From Noviherbaspirillum suwonense (GTDB lineage: Bacteria; Pseudomonadota; Gammaproteobacteria; Burkholderiales; Burkholderiaceae_D): a stretch of 64,000 nucleotides of DNA. The translations under genes and the position numbers were made by a program. The notes beneath the pieces are model-generated. The model saw only the letters and a list, made by a program, of their open reading frames with translations. It had not been told where the DNA came from and ran no database searches. This document shows, piece by piece, positions 46,589 to 57,062 of this stretch. The stretch is from contig NZ_FXUL01000002.1 of the NCBI RefSeq assembly GCF_900182955.1, forward strand, positions 310,001 to 374,000. The letters are read 5' to 3'. Positions within the stretch are counted from its first letter, which is position 1. Every line of letters begins with the position of its first letter.

Positions 46589-48406
46589 TCAGCCGGTCGC
46601 CGCGCGCGACAATGCCGGCCCCGGCGTCGCGTCGTCCGCATGCGCCAGGTTAAGCGCCGAATTGATGATGCCGATGTGGCTGAACGCCTGCGGGAAATTG
46701 CCGAGCATGCGCCGCCGCTCCGGGTCGTATTGCTCCGCGAGCAGGCCCACGTCGTTGCACAGCGCCAGCAGCCGTTCGTACAGGGCGCGCGCGTCGTCGC
46801 GGCGTCCCAGCAGCACCCACGCGTCGACCAGCCAGAACGAGCAGATCAGGAAGCTTCCCTCGCCGGCGGGCAGCCGGTCGACGTCGCAGCCGCCGAGGTA
46901 GCGCTGCAGCAGGCCGCCGCGCATTAACTGCCGTTCGATGCGCTCCACCGTGCCGCGCACCCGGCTGTCGTCCGGGGGCAGGAAACCGGTGAGCACGATA
47001 TGCAGCAGGCTGGCGTCGACGTCGTCCGCGCCGTAGTACTGGACGAAGCTGCCGAGCGCGGCGTCGTAGCCTTCGCGGCAGACCTGTTCATGGATGGTGT
47101 CGGCCACCGCGCGGCAGCGCCTTGCCAGCGCCTGCCCTTCTTCATCGTTCCAGGTCTCGGCGAACCAGGTCGCATAACGGTCGAAGGCGGCCCAGGCCAT
47201 TACCTTGGAATGCACATAGTGGCGCGGCGCGCCGCGCACTTCCCAGATGCCGTGGTCCGGCTCGCGCCATGCCGACTCCAGGAAGGCGACGATCTGCCGC
47301 GACAGCGCCGGCCCGCGCGGATGGCCGGACACGCCGCCGCGCAGCGCCTGCGTCATCGCGTCGACGACCTCGCCGTAGGTGTCGAGCTGGCGCTGGCTCG
47401 CCGCGCCATTGCCGATGCGAACCGGCCGCGAGCCTGCATAGCCGGACAGCCACGGCAGTTCCATCTCCGGCAGGCGGCGCTCGCCGCTGACGCCGTACAT
47501 CACCTGCATCTGCTCGGGATTGCCCGCGATGGAGCGCATCAGCCAGTCGCGCCACGCCCGGGCTTCATCGAAATAACCGAGCTTCATGAAAGCCATCAGC
47601 GTCATCGTCGCGTCGCGCAGCCAGCAATAGCGGTAATCCCAGTTGCGCTCGCCGCCCGGCCACTCGGGCAGCGACGTGGTGGCCGCCGCGACGATGCCGC
47701 CGGTCGGCCGGTAGGTCAGCGCCTTCATCGTGACCAGCGAGCGCTTCACCTGCGCGCTGTAGGGACCGCAGGCCGGGCACCGTGACGAGAATTCCTCCCA
47801 CCATGCCTGCGTATCCCGCAGCGCCTGCTCCGCATCGACCGGCGGCGCGACCGGCAGGTGCGACGCCTGGTGATGCAGGCAGAACGCGACGCGCTGGCCG
47901 GCCCGGACGCTGAAGCGGCTGACGGTATGCTGGTTGACGCCATGCAGCGGCGCCCGCGTGCGCAGCACCAGCAGCTCCGGCCCGGCGACCGCCGTCAGCG
48001 TCTCGCCGTCGAGCCGCTCGACCCAGGGCACGATGTGCCCGTAGTCGAAGCGCATGACCAGGCTCATCAGGAAGGGCACCTCGCCTTCGACGCCTTCGAC
48101 GATGCGGACCACGCCGGGAGAATGGGAGTCGACCGGCATGAAGTCGATCAGCGTCGCCGCGCCGTCCGCGGTGCGGAAGCGGGTCTCCAGCACCATGGTG
48201 CCGTCGCGATAGGCGCGGCTGGTTTCGTAAGCCTGGTCAGGCGCGATCTGCCACAGGCCGTTCTCCGGGCCGCCCAGCAGGGCCGCGAACGGCGTCGCGG
48301 AGTCGAAGCGCGGCAGGCACAGCCAGTCGATCGAGCCGTCCCGGGACACCAGCGCCGCACTCCGGCAGTCGCCAAGCATTGCGTAATCTTCTATCGGTGC
48401 AGCCAT
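46589..48406 (-). CDS. Glycoside hydrolase family 15 protein (glucoamylase/trehalase-like)
   Basis: This cytoplasmic protein of 605 residues with a GH15 (alpha/alpha)6 barrel opens IEDYAMLGDCRSAALVSRDGSIDWLCLPRFDS, a standard start for this bacterial group. WPGGERNWDYRYCWLRDATMTLMAFMKLGYFDEARAW is a GH15 landmark, and the acid Glu regions are near HGIWEVRGAPRHYVHSKVMAW and EGSFLICSFWLVDAW. Characterised relatives cleave trehalose, glucose disaccharides or glucan ends; specificity cannot be read. No signal peptide. Its 3' end meets that of fpr. Confidence 0.9.
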   Translation of the reverse strand: MAAPIEDYAMLGDCRSAALVSRDGSIDWLCLPRFDSATPFAALLGGPENGLWQIAPDQAYETSRAYRDGTMVLETRFRTADGAATLIDFMPVDSHSPGVVRIVEGVEGEVPFLMSLVMRFDYGHIVPWVERLDGETLTAVAGPELLVLRTRAPLHGVNQHTVSRFSVRAGQRVAFCLHHQASHLPVAPPVDAEQALRDTQAWWEEFSSRCPACGPYSAQVKRSLVTMKALTYRPTGGIVAAATTSLPEWPGGERNWDYRYCWLRDATMTLMAFMKLGYFDEARAWRDWLMRSIAGNPEQMQVMYGVSGERRLPEMELPWLSGYAGSRPVRIGNGAASQRQLDTYGEVVDAMTQALRGGVSGHPRGPALSRQIVAFLESAWREPDHGIWEVRGAPRHYVHSKVMAWAAFDRYATWFAETWNDEEGQALARRCRAVADTIHEQVCREGYDAALGSFVQYYGADDVDASLLHIVLTGFLPPDDSRVRGTVERIERQLMRGGLLQRYLGGCDVDRLPAGEGSFLICSFWLVDAWVLLGRRDDARALYERLLALCNDVGLLAEQYDPERRRMLGNFPQAFSHIGIINSALNLAHADDATPGPALSRAATG

Positions 48407-48528
48407 GTCGTCATCCGGTCATCCGTGGTCGCGGCATGACAGGATACGGGACTTCGCCAATGTCTTCCGGGGCCGGGCCGGCCCTGCACCCGCCGGTTTA
48501 TGCGTTCAACCTGCGTAGCGCACGGCCT

Positions 48529-49707
48529 TCACGGCAGATAACGCCAGCCGCCGTTCCTGATCTGCACCATCACGCGCGCCCGCGCATCGAGTCCAAGGTG
48601 GTCCTTGGCGCTCATGTTGACGATGCCGTTCGTGGTCGGCAGGTCCTTGATGCCCTCAAGCGCATCGCGCAGCGCGGACCGGAATTCGGGCGTGCCGGGC
48701 TGGGCCTTCTTCAGCGCCTCCGGGATCGCGCGCTGCAGCAGCAGGCCGGCATCCCATGCATAGGACGCGAACGCCGCCACGCTGCCGGCGCCGTGTATCG
48801 CCTCGTATTTCTTCGAGAAGTCCAGCGCGGCCTTCCGGGTCGGATTGCTCTCGGGAAGCTGGGCCGGCACCATCACCGGGCCGGTGGCAAGGAAGGTGCC
48901 GTCGCAATCCTTGCCGCAGACGCGCAGGAAGTCGCTGTTGGCGACGCCGTGGTTATGGTAGATCGGGCCCTTGTAGCCGCGTTCGACCAGCGCCTTGACC
49001 GGGAGCGCCGCCGGCGTGCCGAAGCCGCCGATGACGACCGCGTCCGGCCGGGCTCCCACCACCTTCAGCACCTGCCCGGTGACGCTGGTGTCGGTGCGGC
49101 TGAAACGCTCGACCGCGATCACCTTGATCTTCTTCAGCTCGGCGAACTTCGACACCTCGATCAGGAAATTCTCGCCCAGCGCGTCCGAGAAGCCGATAAA
49201 GCCCATGGTCTTCACGCCGTTGTCGCTCATGTGCTGCGCAATCGCCGTCGCCATCATCGTGTCGGTCTGCGGCGTCTTGAACATCCATGCGCGGTTCGCA
49301 TCCATCGGCTCGATGATGCGGTTGGACGAGGCCAGGCTGATGGTCGGCGTCTTGCCCTCGCCGATCACGTCCACCATCGCCAGCGAGTTCGGCGTGGTGG
49401 TCGAGCCGATGATGGCGTCGACCTTTTCCTCGGCGATCAGCTTGCGGGTATTGGTCACGGTGGTGTTGGTGTCGGACGCATCGTCGAGGATGATGTAATC
49501 GACCTTCTTGCCGCCAATCTCGCGCGGCAGCAGCGCGATGGCATTCTTTTCCGGGATGCCCAGCGAGGCGGCCGGGCCGGTCGACGAGATGGTGACGCCG
49601 ATCTTGATCTGCGCCATCGCCGGAGCCGCCGCCACAAGACCGGCGACCGCGGCGAACGCAAGTATGCCGGCCTTCAGGCGCGGCAATGCGGGTGAAGTAA
49701 TACGCAT
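48529..49707 (-). CDS. Branched-chain amino-acid-type ABC transporter substrate-binding protein
   Basis: This periplasmic binding protein of 392 residues has a signal peptide (RLKAGILAFAAVAGLVAAAPAMA) followed by QIKIGVTISSTGPAASLGIPEKNAIALLPREI, a Leu/Ile/Val-binding type I fold opening. Later landmarks are IGSTTTPNSLAMVDV, RTDTSVTGQVLKVVGARPDAVVIGGF and YKGPIYHNHGVANSDFL. The transport genes (livHMGF-type) are not in the window, so it is an orphan binding protein. Members bind amino acids, amides or aromatic acids; the ligand is unknown. Confidence 0.9.
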   Translation of the reverse strand: MRITSPALPRLKAGILAFAAVAGLVAAAPAMAQIKIGVTISSTGPAASLGIPEKNAIALLPREIGGKKVDYIILDDASDTNTTVTNTRKLIAEEKVDAIIGSTTTPNSLAMVDVIGEGKTPTISLASSNRIIEPMDANRAWMFKTPQTDTMMATAIAQHMSDNGVKTMGFIGFSDALGENFLIEVSKFAELKKIKVIAVERFSRTDTSVTGQVLKVVGARPDAVVIGGFGTPAALPVKALVERGYKGPIYHNHGVANSDFLRVCGKDCDGTFLATGPVMVPAQLPESNPTRKAALDFSKKYEAIHGAGSVAAFASYAWDAGLLLQRAIPEALKKAQPGTPEFRSALRDALEGIKDLPTTNGIVNMSAKDHLGLDARARVMVQIRNGGWRYLP

Positions 49708-50107
49708 GGTGAAGGTCTCCTCCGGTTTTCCGGAATGCTCCGCTGGGCGGAATTATTATTTGCGGGTGTCGCAAATGGAAGGTAGAGGATGACCCTGGGA
49801 AAGTCAATACGGCGCCCGGCAGCCTTGGCCTTGACGAAATCATGCGGCCGGACCTGGCTTGGCGGCGATGCCCCTTCCAGACAGCGTGATCGCTGATTAT
49901 CCGCTCGCGGAGGTCTGTCACATGCTGAACCTCAGGCACAGGCATCGCGCCGAGTCCTGCGGTTGCGGTAATGCATGATGGTTTCACCAGTCCAGGTTGC
50001 GTTGCCTTTCCTGTCGCAATCGGCGCAGCCGGCAAGCAAAAGCCCCCTGCGCATACAGGGGGCTTTCGTTGTGACGCGTATGCGGCAGTCGCCGGACGGC
50101 TATGCCC
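49708..50107. other. Intergenic region between binding-protein gene and guaA
   Basis: No supported gene in 400 bp. It contains the promoter region of the binding-protein gene and the guaA terminator (50038-50068). A 36-codon frame at 49868-49978 has no support. Confidence 0.6.
50038..50068 (-). terminator. Terminator of the guaBA operon
   Basis: AAAGCCCCCTG, the 6-base loop CGCATA and CAGGGGGCTTT form an 11-bp stem, 40 bases past the guaA stop. T-rich sequence follows on the minus strand (TTTTGCTTG). It may work in both directions. Confidence 0.75.
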
Positions 50108-51727
<1,620 letters not shown>

Positions 51728-51776
51728 GGCGGGGCGTTAGATAAGGACGTAATGACGGCGGTATTGAAAGTGAACA

Positions 51777-51800
51777 GGCCGCCGGGACATTCCGGCGGCC
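51777..51800 (-). terminator. Hairpin between guaB and guaA
   Basis: GGCCGCCGG, a 6-base loop and CCGGCGGCC form a perfect 9-bp stem in the 93-bp gap. A mixed TGTTCACTTTCAAT follows on the minus strand. It may be partial termination or an mRNA-stability element, as guaA still needs read-through. Confidence 0.4.
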
Positions 51801-51820
51801 CGGCGTGCAATGCGGCGCGC

Positions 51821-53313
<1,493 letters not shown>

Positions 53314-53426
53314 CAGAAATCACGTTGCGGATCGCCCATGGGAAAGCCGTCGCTGCCGCCGTTTTCGGTTGACATCCGGGACGAAGCATGGCGAAATCGT
53401 TTCCTTTAATCACTACCGGGAACATC

Positions 53427-53918
53427 ATGGCCTCGACTCACCTGCTGCGATTCGTCGCCTGCGCCCTCCTTGCCTGCAGCGCCGGCGGCGCGCTGGCGCA
53501 ACATGTGTGGCTGAATGAAAAAGGCGTCAAGCAGTACTCCGACATGCCGCCGCCGCCCGGCACGCCAGCCAGCCGCGTGCTGCAAAGTCCCGGCCCGCGC
53601 ACGGCGGCCGCATCCGGCGCCGCATCAGCTGCCGCAGCCGCGGAAGCGCCAGCCGCGCCCAGCGTCGCCGAGCGCAATGCCGCATTCGAGAAGCGCCGCA
53701 TCGAGCAGGCCGAGCGGGAAGCGAAGGCGGGCGAGCAGGCGCGCTCGGCCGCCGACAATGCGCGCAACTGCGACCAGGCGCGCAGTTACGAGCGTACGCT
53801 GGCCTCGGGACAGCGCATTGCAACGATGGACAAGAACGGCGAACGCGCCTACCTGAGCGACCAGGAACGCGCCCAGGAAATAGCGGCGGCGCAGCGGGTG
53901 CTGGCAAAGTGCAAGTAA
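53427..53918 (+). CDS. DUF4124 domain-containing secreted protein
   Basis: This is a precursor of 163 residues. The signal peptide is MASTHLLRFVACALLACSAGGALAQ, followed by the DUF4124 core HVWLNEKGVKQYSDMPPPPGTPA. A low-complexity Ala/Pro stretch and a charged coiled-coil-like tail (ERNAAFEKRRIEQAEREAKAGEQARS, NCDQARSYERTLASGQRI) follow, with two conserved-looking cysteines near the end. DUF4124 proteins are small periplasmic proteins of unknown function common in beta- and gammaproteobacteria. The start at 53427 is preferred to 53388 because it opens the signal peptide. Confidence 0.83.
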   Translation: MASTHLLRFVACALLACSAGGALAQHVWLNEKGVKQYSDMPPPPGTPASRVLQSPGPRTAAASGAASAAAAAEAPAAPSVAERNAAFEKRRIEQAEREAKAGEQARSAADNARNCDQARSYERTLASGQRIATMDKNGERAYLSDQERAQEIAAAQRVLAKCK

Positions 53919-54101
53919 AGGTGGAGAACAAAGGCGCAGCTGTCTGAAAACCGGCACCGGGAACCTCCGGGCCGAATCGGCCAATTCGCATGTATTCACC
54001 GCCGATCGGCATGGACGGCGGTTTATCCGAGGACGCGGTGATGCGCTACTGACTGCGACATGTAGCGGCGGTGTGGCGCGCCGTCTTTAAAAGGTGAAGC
54101 C

Positions 54102-54419
54102 TCAGCCGGCCGCCTTCTTCGTCACCCGCCTGCGCCGCGCATCCTTCGGGTCGGCCACCAGCGGCCGGTAGATTTCCACCCGGTCGCCATCGCGCAATAC
54201 CGTTTCCAGCGGCTTCTTCTTGCCGAACACGCCGACCGGGCAAGTGGCCAGGTCCACATCTGGCGCGATGAGGCCGCTGGCCTGCAGCGCGTCGCGCAGC
54301 GTGCTGCCTCCGGCCAGCGCCAGCGCGCGCAGCAGGGGCTGCGGCGTTGACGGATAACAGACCTGCACCCGTATTTCAGCCGTCCCGCCGGCCAGGCCGC
54401 CAGCCATGATTTCAGCCAT
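54102..54419 (-). CDS. rnfH: RnfH-family ubiquitin-like protein
   Basis: This protein of 105 residues has the RnfH/YfjF beta-grasp pattern: AEIRVQVCYPSTPQPLLRALAL, GSTLRDALQASGLI, CPVGVFGKKKPLETVLRDGDRVEIYRPLVADPKDARRRR. RnfH is a small ubiquitin-fold protein of unknown function. It is commonly encoded beside ratA, which is the case here. The start at 54419 overlaps the ratA stop by about 8 bases, so translation is probably coupled. M10 at 54407 is an alternative start. Confidence 0.85.
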   Translation of the reverse strand: MAEIMAGGLAGGTAEIRVQVCYPSTPQPLLRALALAGGSTLRDALQASGLIAPDVDLATCPVGVFGKKKPLETVLRDGDRVEIYRPLVADPKDARRRRVTKKAAG

Positions 54420-54843
54420 ACACCACGTCGGCACGCTTTGAAAACGAGTCGACGAAGCTGTTGGCGATCATGTTGAACACCGGGCCGAAGATCTGCTCCA
54501 GGATGCGGCTGGAAAATTCGTAGCGCAGGTTGAACTCGACCTTGCAGGCATCTTCCCGCAGCGCCCTGAAGGACCAGGCGCCTTCGAACTCGCGGAACGG
54601 GCCGTCGACGAAGCGCATCAGCATGGCGGTGGGCGGCGTGTTGGTGTTCTCGGTGGTGAAGCTCTGGCGCACGCCGTGGTAATTGATCTTCAGCGTCGCG
54701 ATCAGGATATCGCCCTCGCGTTTCTTCACGTCGACGCCGCCGCACCATGGCAGGAATTTCGGGTAGTCCTCTACGCGATCGACCAACGTGAACATCTGTT
54801 CGGCGCTATAGCCGACCAATACTGACTTCTGCACCAATGCCAT
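54412..54843 (-). CDS. ratA: RatA/COQ10-like START-domain protein
   Basis: This protein of 143 residues has a polyketide-cyclase/START fold: VQKSVLVGYSAEQMFTLVDRVEDYPKFLPWC, GVRQSFTTENT and RYEFSSRILEQIFGPVFNMIANSFVDSFSKRADVVYG. E. coli RatA was described as blocking 50S-30S association; the same family includes COQ10, a coenzyme Q chaperone, which may be the main role. The start is the ATG after CACAGGCT. It precedes rnfH and diverges from smpB, the common betaproteobacterial arrangement. Confidence 0.9.
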   Translation of the reverse strand: MALVQKSVLVGYSAEQMFTLVDRVEDYPKFLPWCGGVDVKKREGDILIATLKINYHGVRQSFTTENTNTPPTAMLMRFVDGPFREFEGAWSFRALREDACKVEFNLRYEFSSRILEQIFGPVFNMIANSFVDSFSKRADVVYG

Positions 54844-54908
54844 AGCCTGTGAACCGTTTGATAAAATGCGAAGTTGAAATTTTAACCGACAGCCACCATT
54901 TCCATTCG

Positions 54909-55358
54909 ATGAGCATCGCAGACAATAAAAAAGCATTTCACGAGTACTTCATCGAAGAACGTTTCGAGGCCGGCATGGTGCTGGAAGGCTGGGAGGTCAA
55001 GGCGATACGGGCAGGCCGCACCAACCTGAAGGAAGGTTACGTGATCATACGCAAGGCCGAACTGTTCCTGTTCGGCGCGCATATCAGCCCGCTTGCCACC
55101 GCGTCGACCCACGTCAACCCGGACCCGGTGCGCACCCGCAAGCTGCTGCTGCACGGCGCGGAGATCAGCAAGCTGATCGGCAAGGTCGAGCGTGCCGGCT
55201 ATACGCTGGTGCCGCTGAACCTGCATTTCTCCAAGGGCCGCATCAAGTGCGAAATCGGCCTGGCGAAGGGCAAGAAGCAGCATGACAAGCGCGCCACCGA
55301 GCGCGAGCGCGACGTCAAGCGCGAAGTCCAGTCGGTAATGAAGCAGAACCGGCGCTAG
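54909..55358 (+). CDS. smpB: SsrA-binding protein SmpB
   Basis: This is the tmRNA partner protein in trans-translation, which rescues stalled ribosomes, 149 residues. Features are [55 protein letters not shown], then [25 protein letters not shown] and the basic C-terminal tail [18 protein letters not shown]. The tail inserts in the mRNA channel. The ssrA RNA gene is not in the window. The start is the ATG giving the family N-terminus [14 protein letters not shown]. Confidence 0.96.
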   Translation: MSIADNKKAFHEYFIEERFEAGMVLEGWEVKAIRAGRTNLKEGYVIIRKAELFLFGAHISPLATASTHVNPDPVRTRKLLLHGAEISKLIGKVERAGYTLVPLNLHFSKGRIKCEIGLAKGKKQHDKRATERERDVKREVQSVMKQNRR

Positions 55359-55369
55359 CCGGTATTGCC

Positions 55370-56077
55370 TTACGACATCTGTCGCCCCAGGTCGACGATG
55401 TCGGTCGCGACGATATCGAATTCACCCTTTTCGACCTCGGGCCAGCGGGCCTTCTCGCCATGTTCGTGCGGCCGCTCGATATACGCGGTGCGCAGGCCAT
55501 GCTGCCTGGCCGCGCGCAGGTCTTCCGGATGGCAGGCGGCCAGCATCAGTTCCTGCGGCTCGATGCCCAGCAGGTCCGCGCAGCCGAGGTAAGTCTCCGG
55601 GTCGGGCTTGTAATGGTGGAACAGTTCGGCCGAGATGATGCAGTCCCACGGCAGGCCAGTGTGCTTCGCCATGTCGGTCAGCAGCGAGAAATTGCCGTTC
55701 GATAGCGTGGTGATCGTGTAATCGCGCTTGAGCCGGCTCAGGCCCTCGACCGTGTCCGGCCAGGCGGGAAGCCGGTGCCAGGCGCGGTTGAGCTCGTCCA
55801 GCTCGGCCGGCGGCAGGTCGCCGAGGCCATGGTCGGCCGCAACCTGCTCCAGGATGATCCGGTGCAATCCGTCGATGCGGGTCCAGTCCAGTTCGCCATT
55901 GCGCACCCGGTTCATTGCGACCGGGTAACCTGCGCGCCAGTCGTTGGCGAAACGCGCCCAGTCGCCGTTAATGCCATGCCTGCCTGCCAGCGCCGCTGCT
56001 TCGGCGCGGATGCCGCCGTGCCAGTCGACCACCGTGCCAAAAACATCGAACGCGATTGCCTTGATAGACTGCTTCAT
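55370..56077 (-). CDS. Haloacid dehalogenase type II-like hydrolase
   Basis: This HAD-superfamily protein of 235 residues has the nucleophile Asp in IAFDVFGTVVDW (motif I), Ser/Asn in TTLSNGNFSLL (motif II), Lys in HHYKPDPETY (motif III) and ACHPEDLRAARQHGLRTAYIERP. In haloacid dehalogenases this pattern fits hydrolysis of a C-halogen bond, but many are annotated phosphatases. The substrate is uncertain. The gene converges with smpB. Confidence 0.88.
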   Translation of the reverse strand: MKQSIKAIAFDVFGTVVDWHGGIRAEAAALAGRHGINGDWARFANDWRAGYPVAMNRVRNGELDWTRIDGLHRIILEQVAADHGLGDLPPAELDELNRAWHRLPAWPDTVEGLSRLKRDYTITTLSNGNFSLLTDMAKHTGLPWDCIISAELFHHYKPDPETYLGCADLLGIEPQELMLAACHPEDLRAARQHGLRTAYIERPHEHGEKARWPEVEKGEFDIVATDIVDLGRQMS

Positions 56078-56136
56078 GCATTTTCCCTTGAACGCGACGC
56101 CGGGACCGGACGCATCCGTTGTCCCGGCGCCTGGTG

Positions 56137-56859
56137 TCAGATCATCGAATCGTCGCCGCCGAAGTCATCCATGCCTGCGGAATCGTCGAGCGCGGCGGTG
56201 TCGTCCAGCGCGCCGTATTCCTGCGCCGGCGTGTTGCTGACATCGTTCAAGCCCGCTTCCTGGGCCAGGCTGTTGTCGCTGGCCGGCGCGGCGCTGGCGG
56301 CGCCGGCTCCGCTGGTGTCGGAAGCCAGGCCCTGCTTCGCGGCGTCCGCGCCATGATTGCCGCCCATCAGGTTGCCGATGCCCTGGAACAGGAAGGCGCC
56401 GCCGGCGACGCCGGCCGCCGTGGCCGCCATCGTGCCGAGAAAGCTGCCGCCGCCCCCGCCGCCGCCCATGCCGAAGCGGGACAACGCACCCTGGCGCTGC
56501 GCCGGTTCCGGCTGGGCATAGCCCTGCTGCTGCAAGGGCGCGGACGGTGCGGCCATGGCCGGCATGTTGCTGGCCTGCCTGGAGCGGGCGCTGTTGCCCC
56601 AGTCGTCGGCGCCGCCGAGGAAGCTGGTCGCCGGCTTCGGCGCCTGCGCCTGCTGCTCCAGCTCCGCGATGCGCACGCGGGCGGCTTCCAGCGCCTGTTC
56701 CTGCAGCAGCGTGCGCTGCACCAGCAGGTAGGCGGCGTCGGGCTGGCGCGATACGGCCGCGTTGATCAATGCGTCGGCTTCCGGGTCGCGCTGCACGCCC
56801 TGCGCCTGGCGCATCTGGTTTAAGAATTGCTGCAGCTTTTCCTGTTCCTGCGGGGTCAT
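56137..56859 (-). CDS. DUF2076 family periplasmic or ligand-binding protein
   Basis: This protein of 240 residues is typical of DUF2076: MTPQEQEKLQQFLNQMRQAQGVQRDPEADALINAAVSRQPDAAYLLVQRTLLQEQALEAARVRIAELEQQ, then ATSFLGGADDWGN, a Gly-rich run (GGGGGGGSFLGTMAATAAGVAGGAFLFQGI) and an acidic tail. Function is unknown; many members are in operons with membrane genes, but none is evident here. The start at 56859 has TAGGAGCAAGCTC. Confidence 0.85.
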   Translation of the reverse strand: MTPQEQEKLQQFLNQMRQAQGVQRDPEADALINAAVSRQPDAAYLLVQRTLLQEQALEAARVRIAELEQQAQAPKPATSFLGGADDWGNSARSRQASNMPAMAAPSAPLQQQGYAQPEPAQRQGALSRFGMGGGGGGGSFLGTMAATAAGVAGGAFLFQGIGNLMGGNHGADAAKQGLASDTSGAGAASAAPASDNSLAQEAGLNDVSNTPAQEYGALDDTAALDDSAGMDDFGGDDSMI

Positions 56860-57062
56860 GAGCTTGCTCCTACGAGATGGATGCCGGAAGGCCGGCAAGG
56901 CAGATAAACGTAGCCGCATGTTAGCAGGCTGGCATGCCGGCTGCAGTTCGCGGCACGCGCGGCTACGATAACGTCAAAGACTGGACGACAACGGCCGGCG
57001 CAGCAAGTCCATCCCGGGCGAACCCGCGCCGGATGCGGCCTCCGTCGGCGCGGATCGCGCCA

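Noticed and set aside
49868-49978. 36-codon frame with a slight resemblance to the start of an IS3 transposase OrfB (YPLAEVCHMLNL)
   Set aside because: Too short, no inverted repeats, no second transposase motif and no frame continuation; chance resemblance cannot be excluded.
53369-53397. TTGACA at 53369-53374 as a promoter of the DUF4124 gene
   Set aside because: The -10 at 17 bp (CGAAAT) is poor, so it was not listed.
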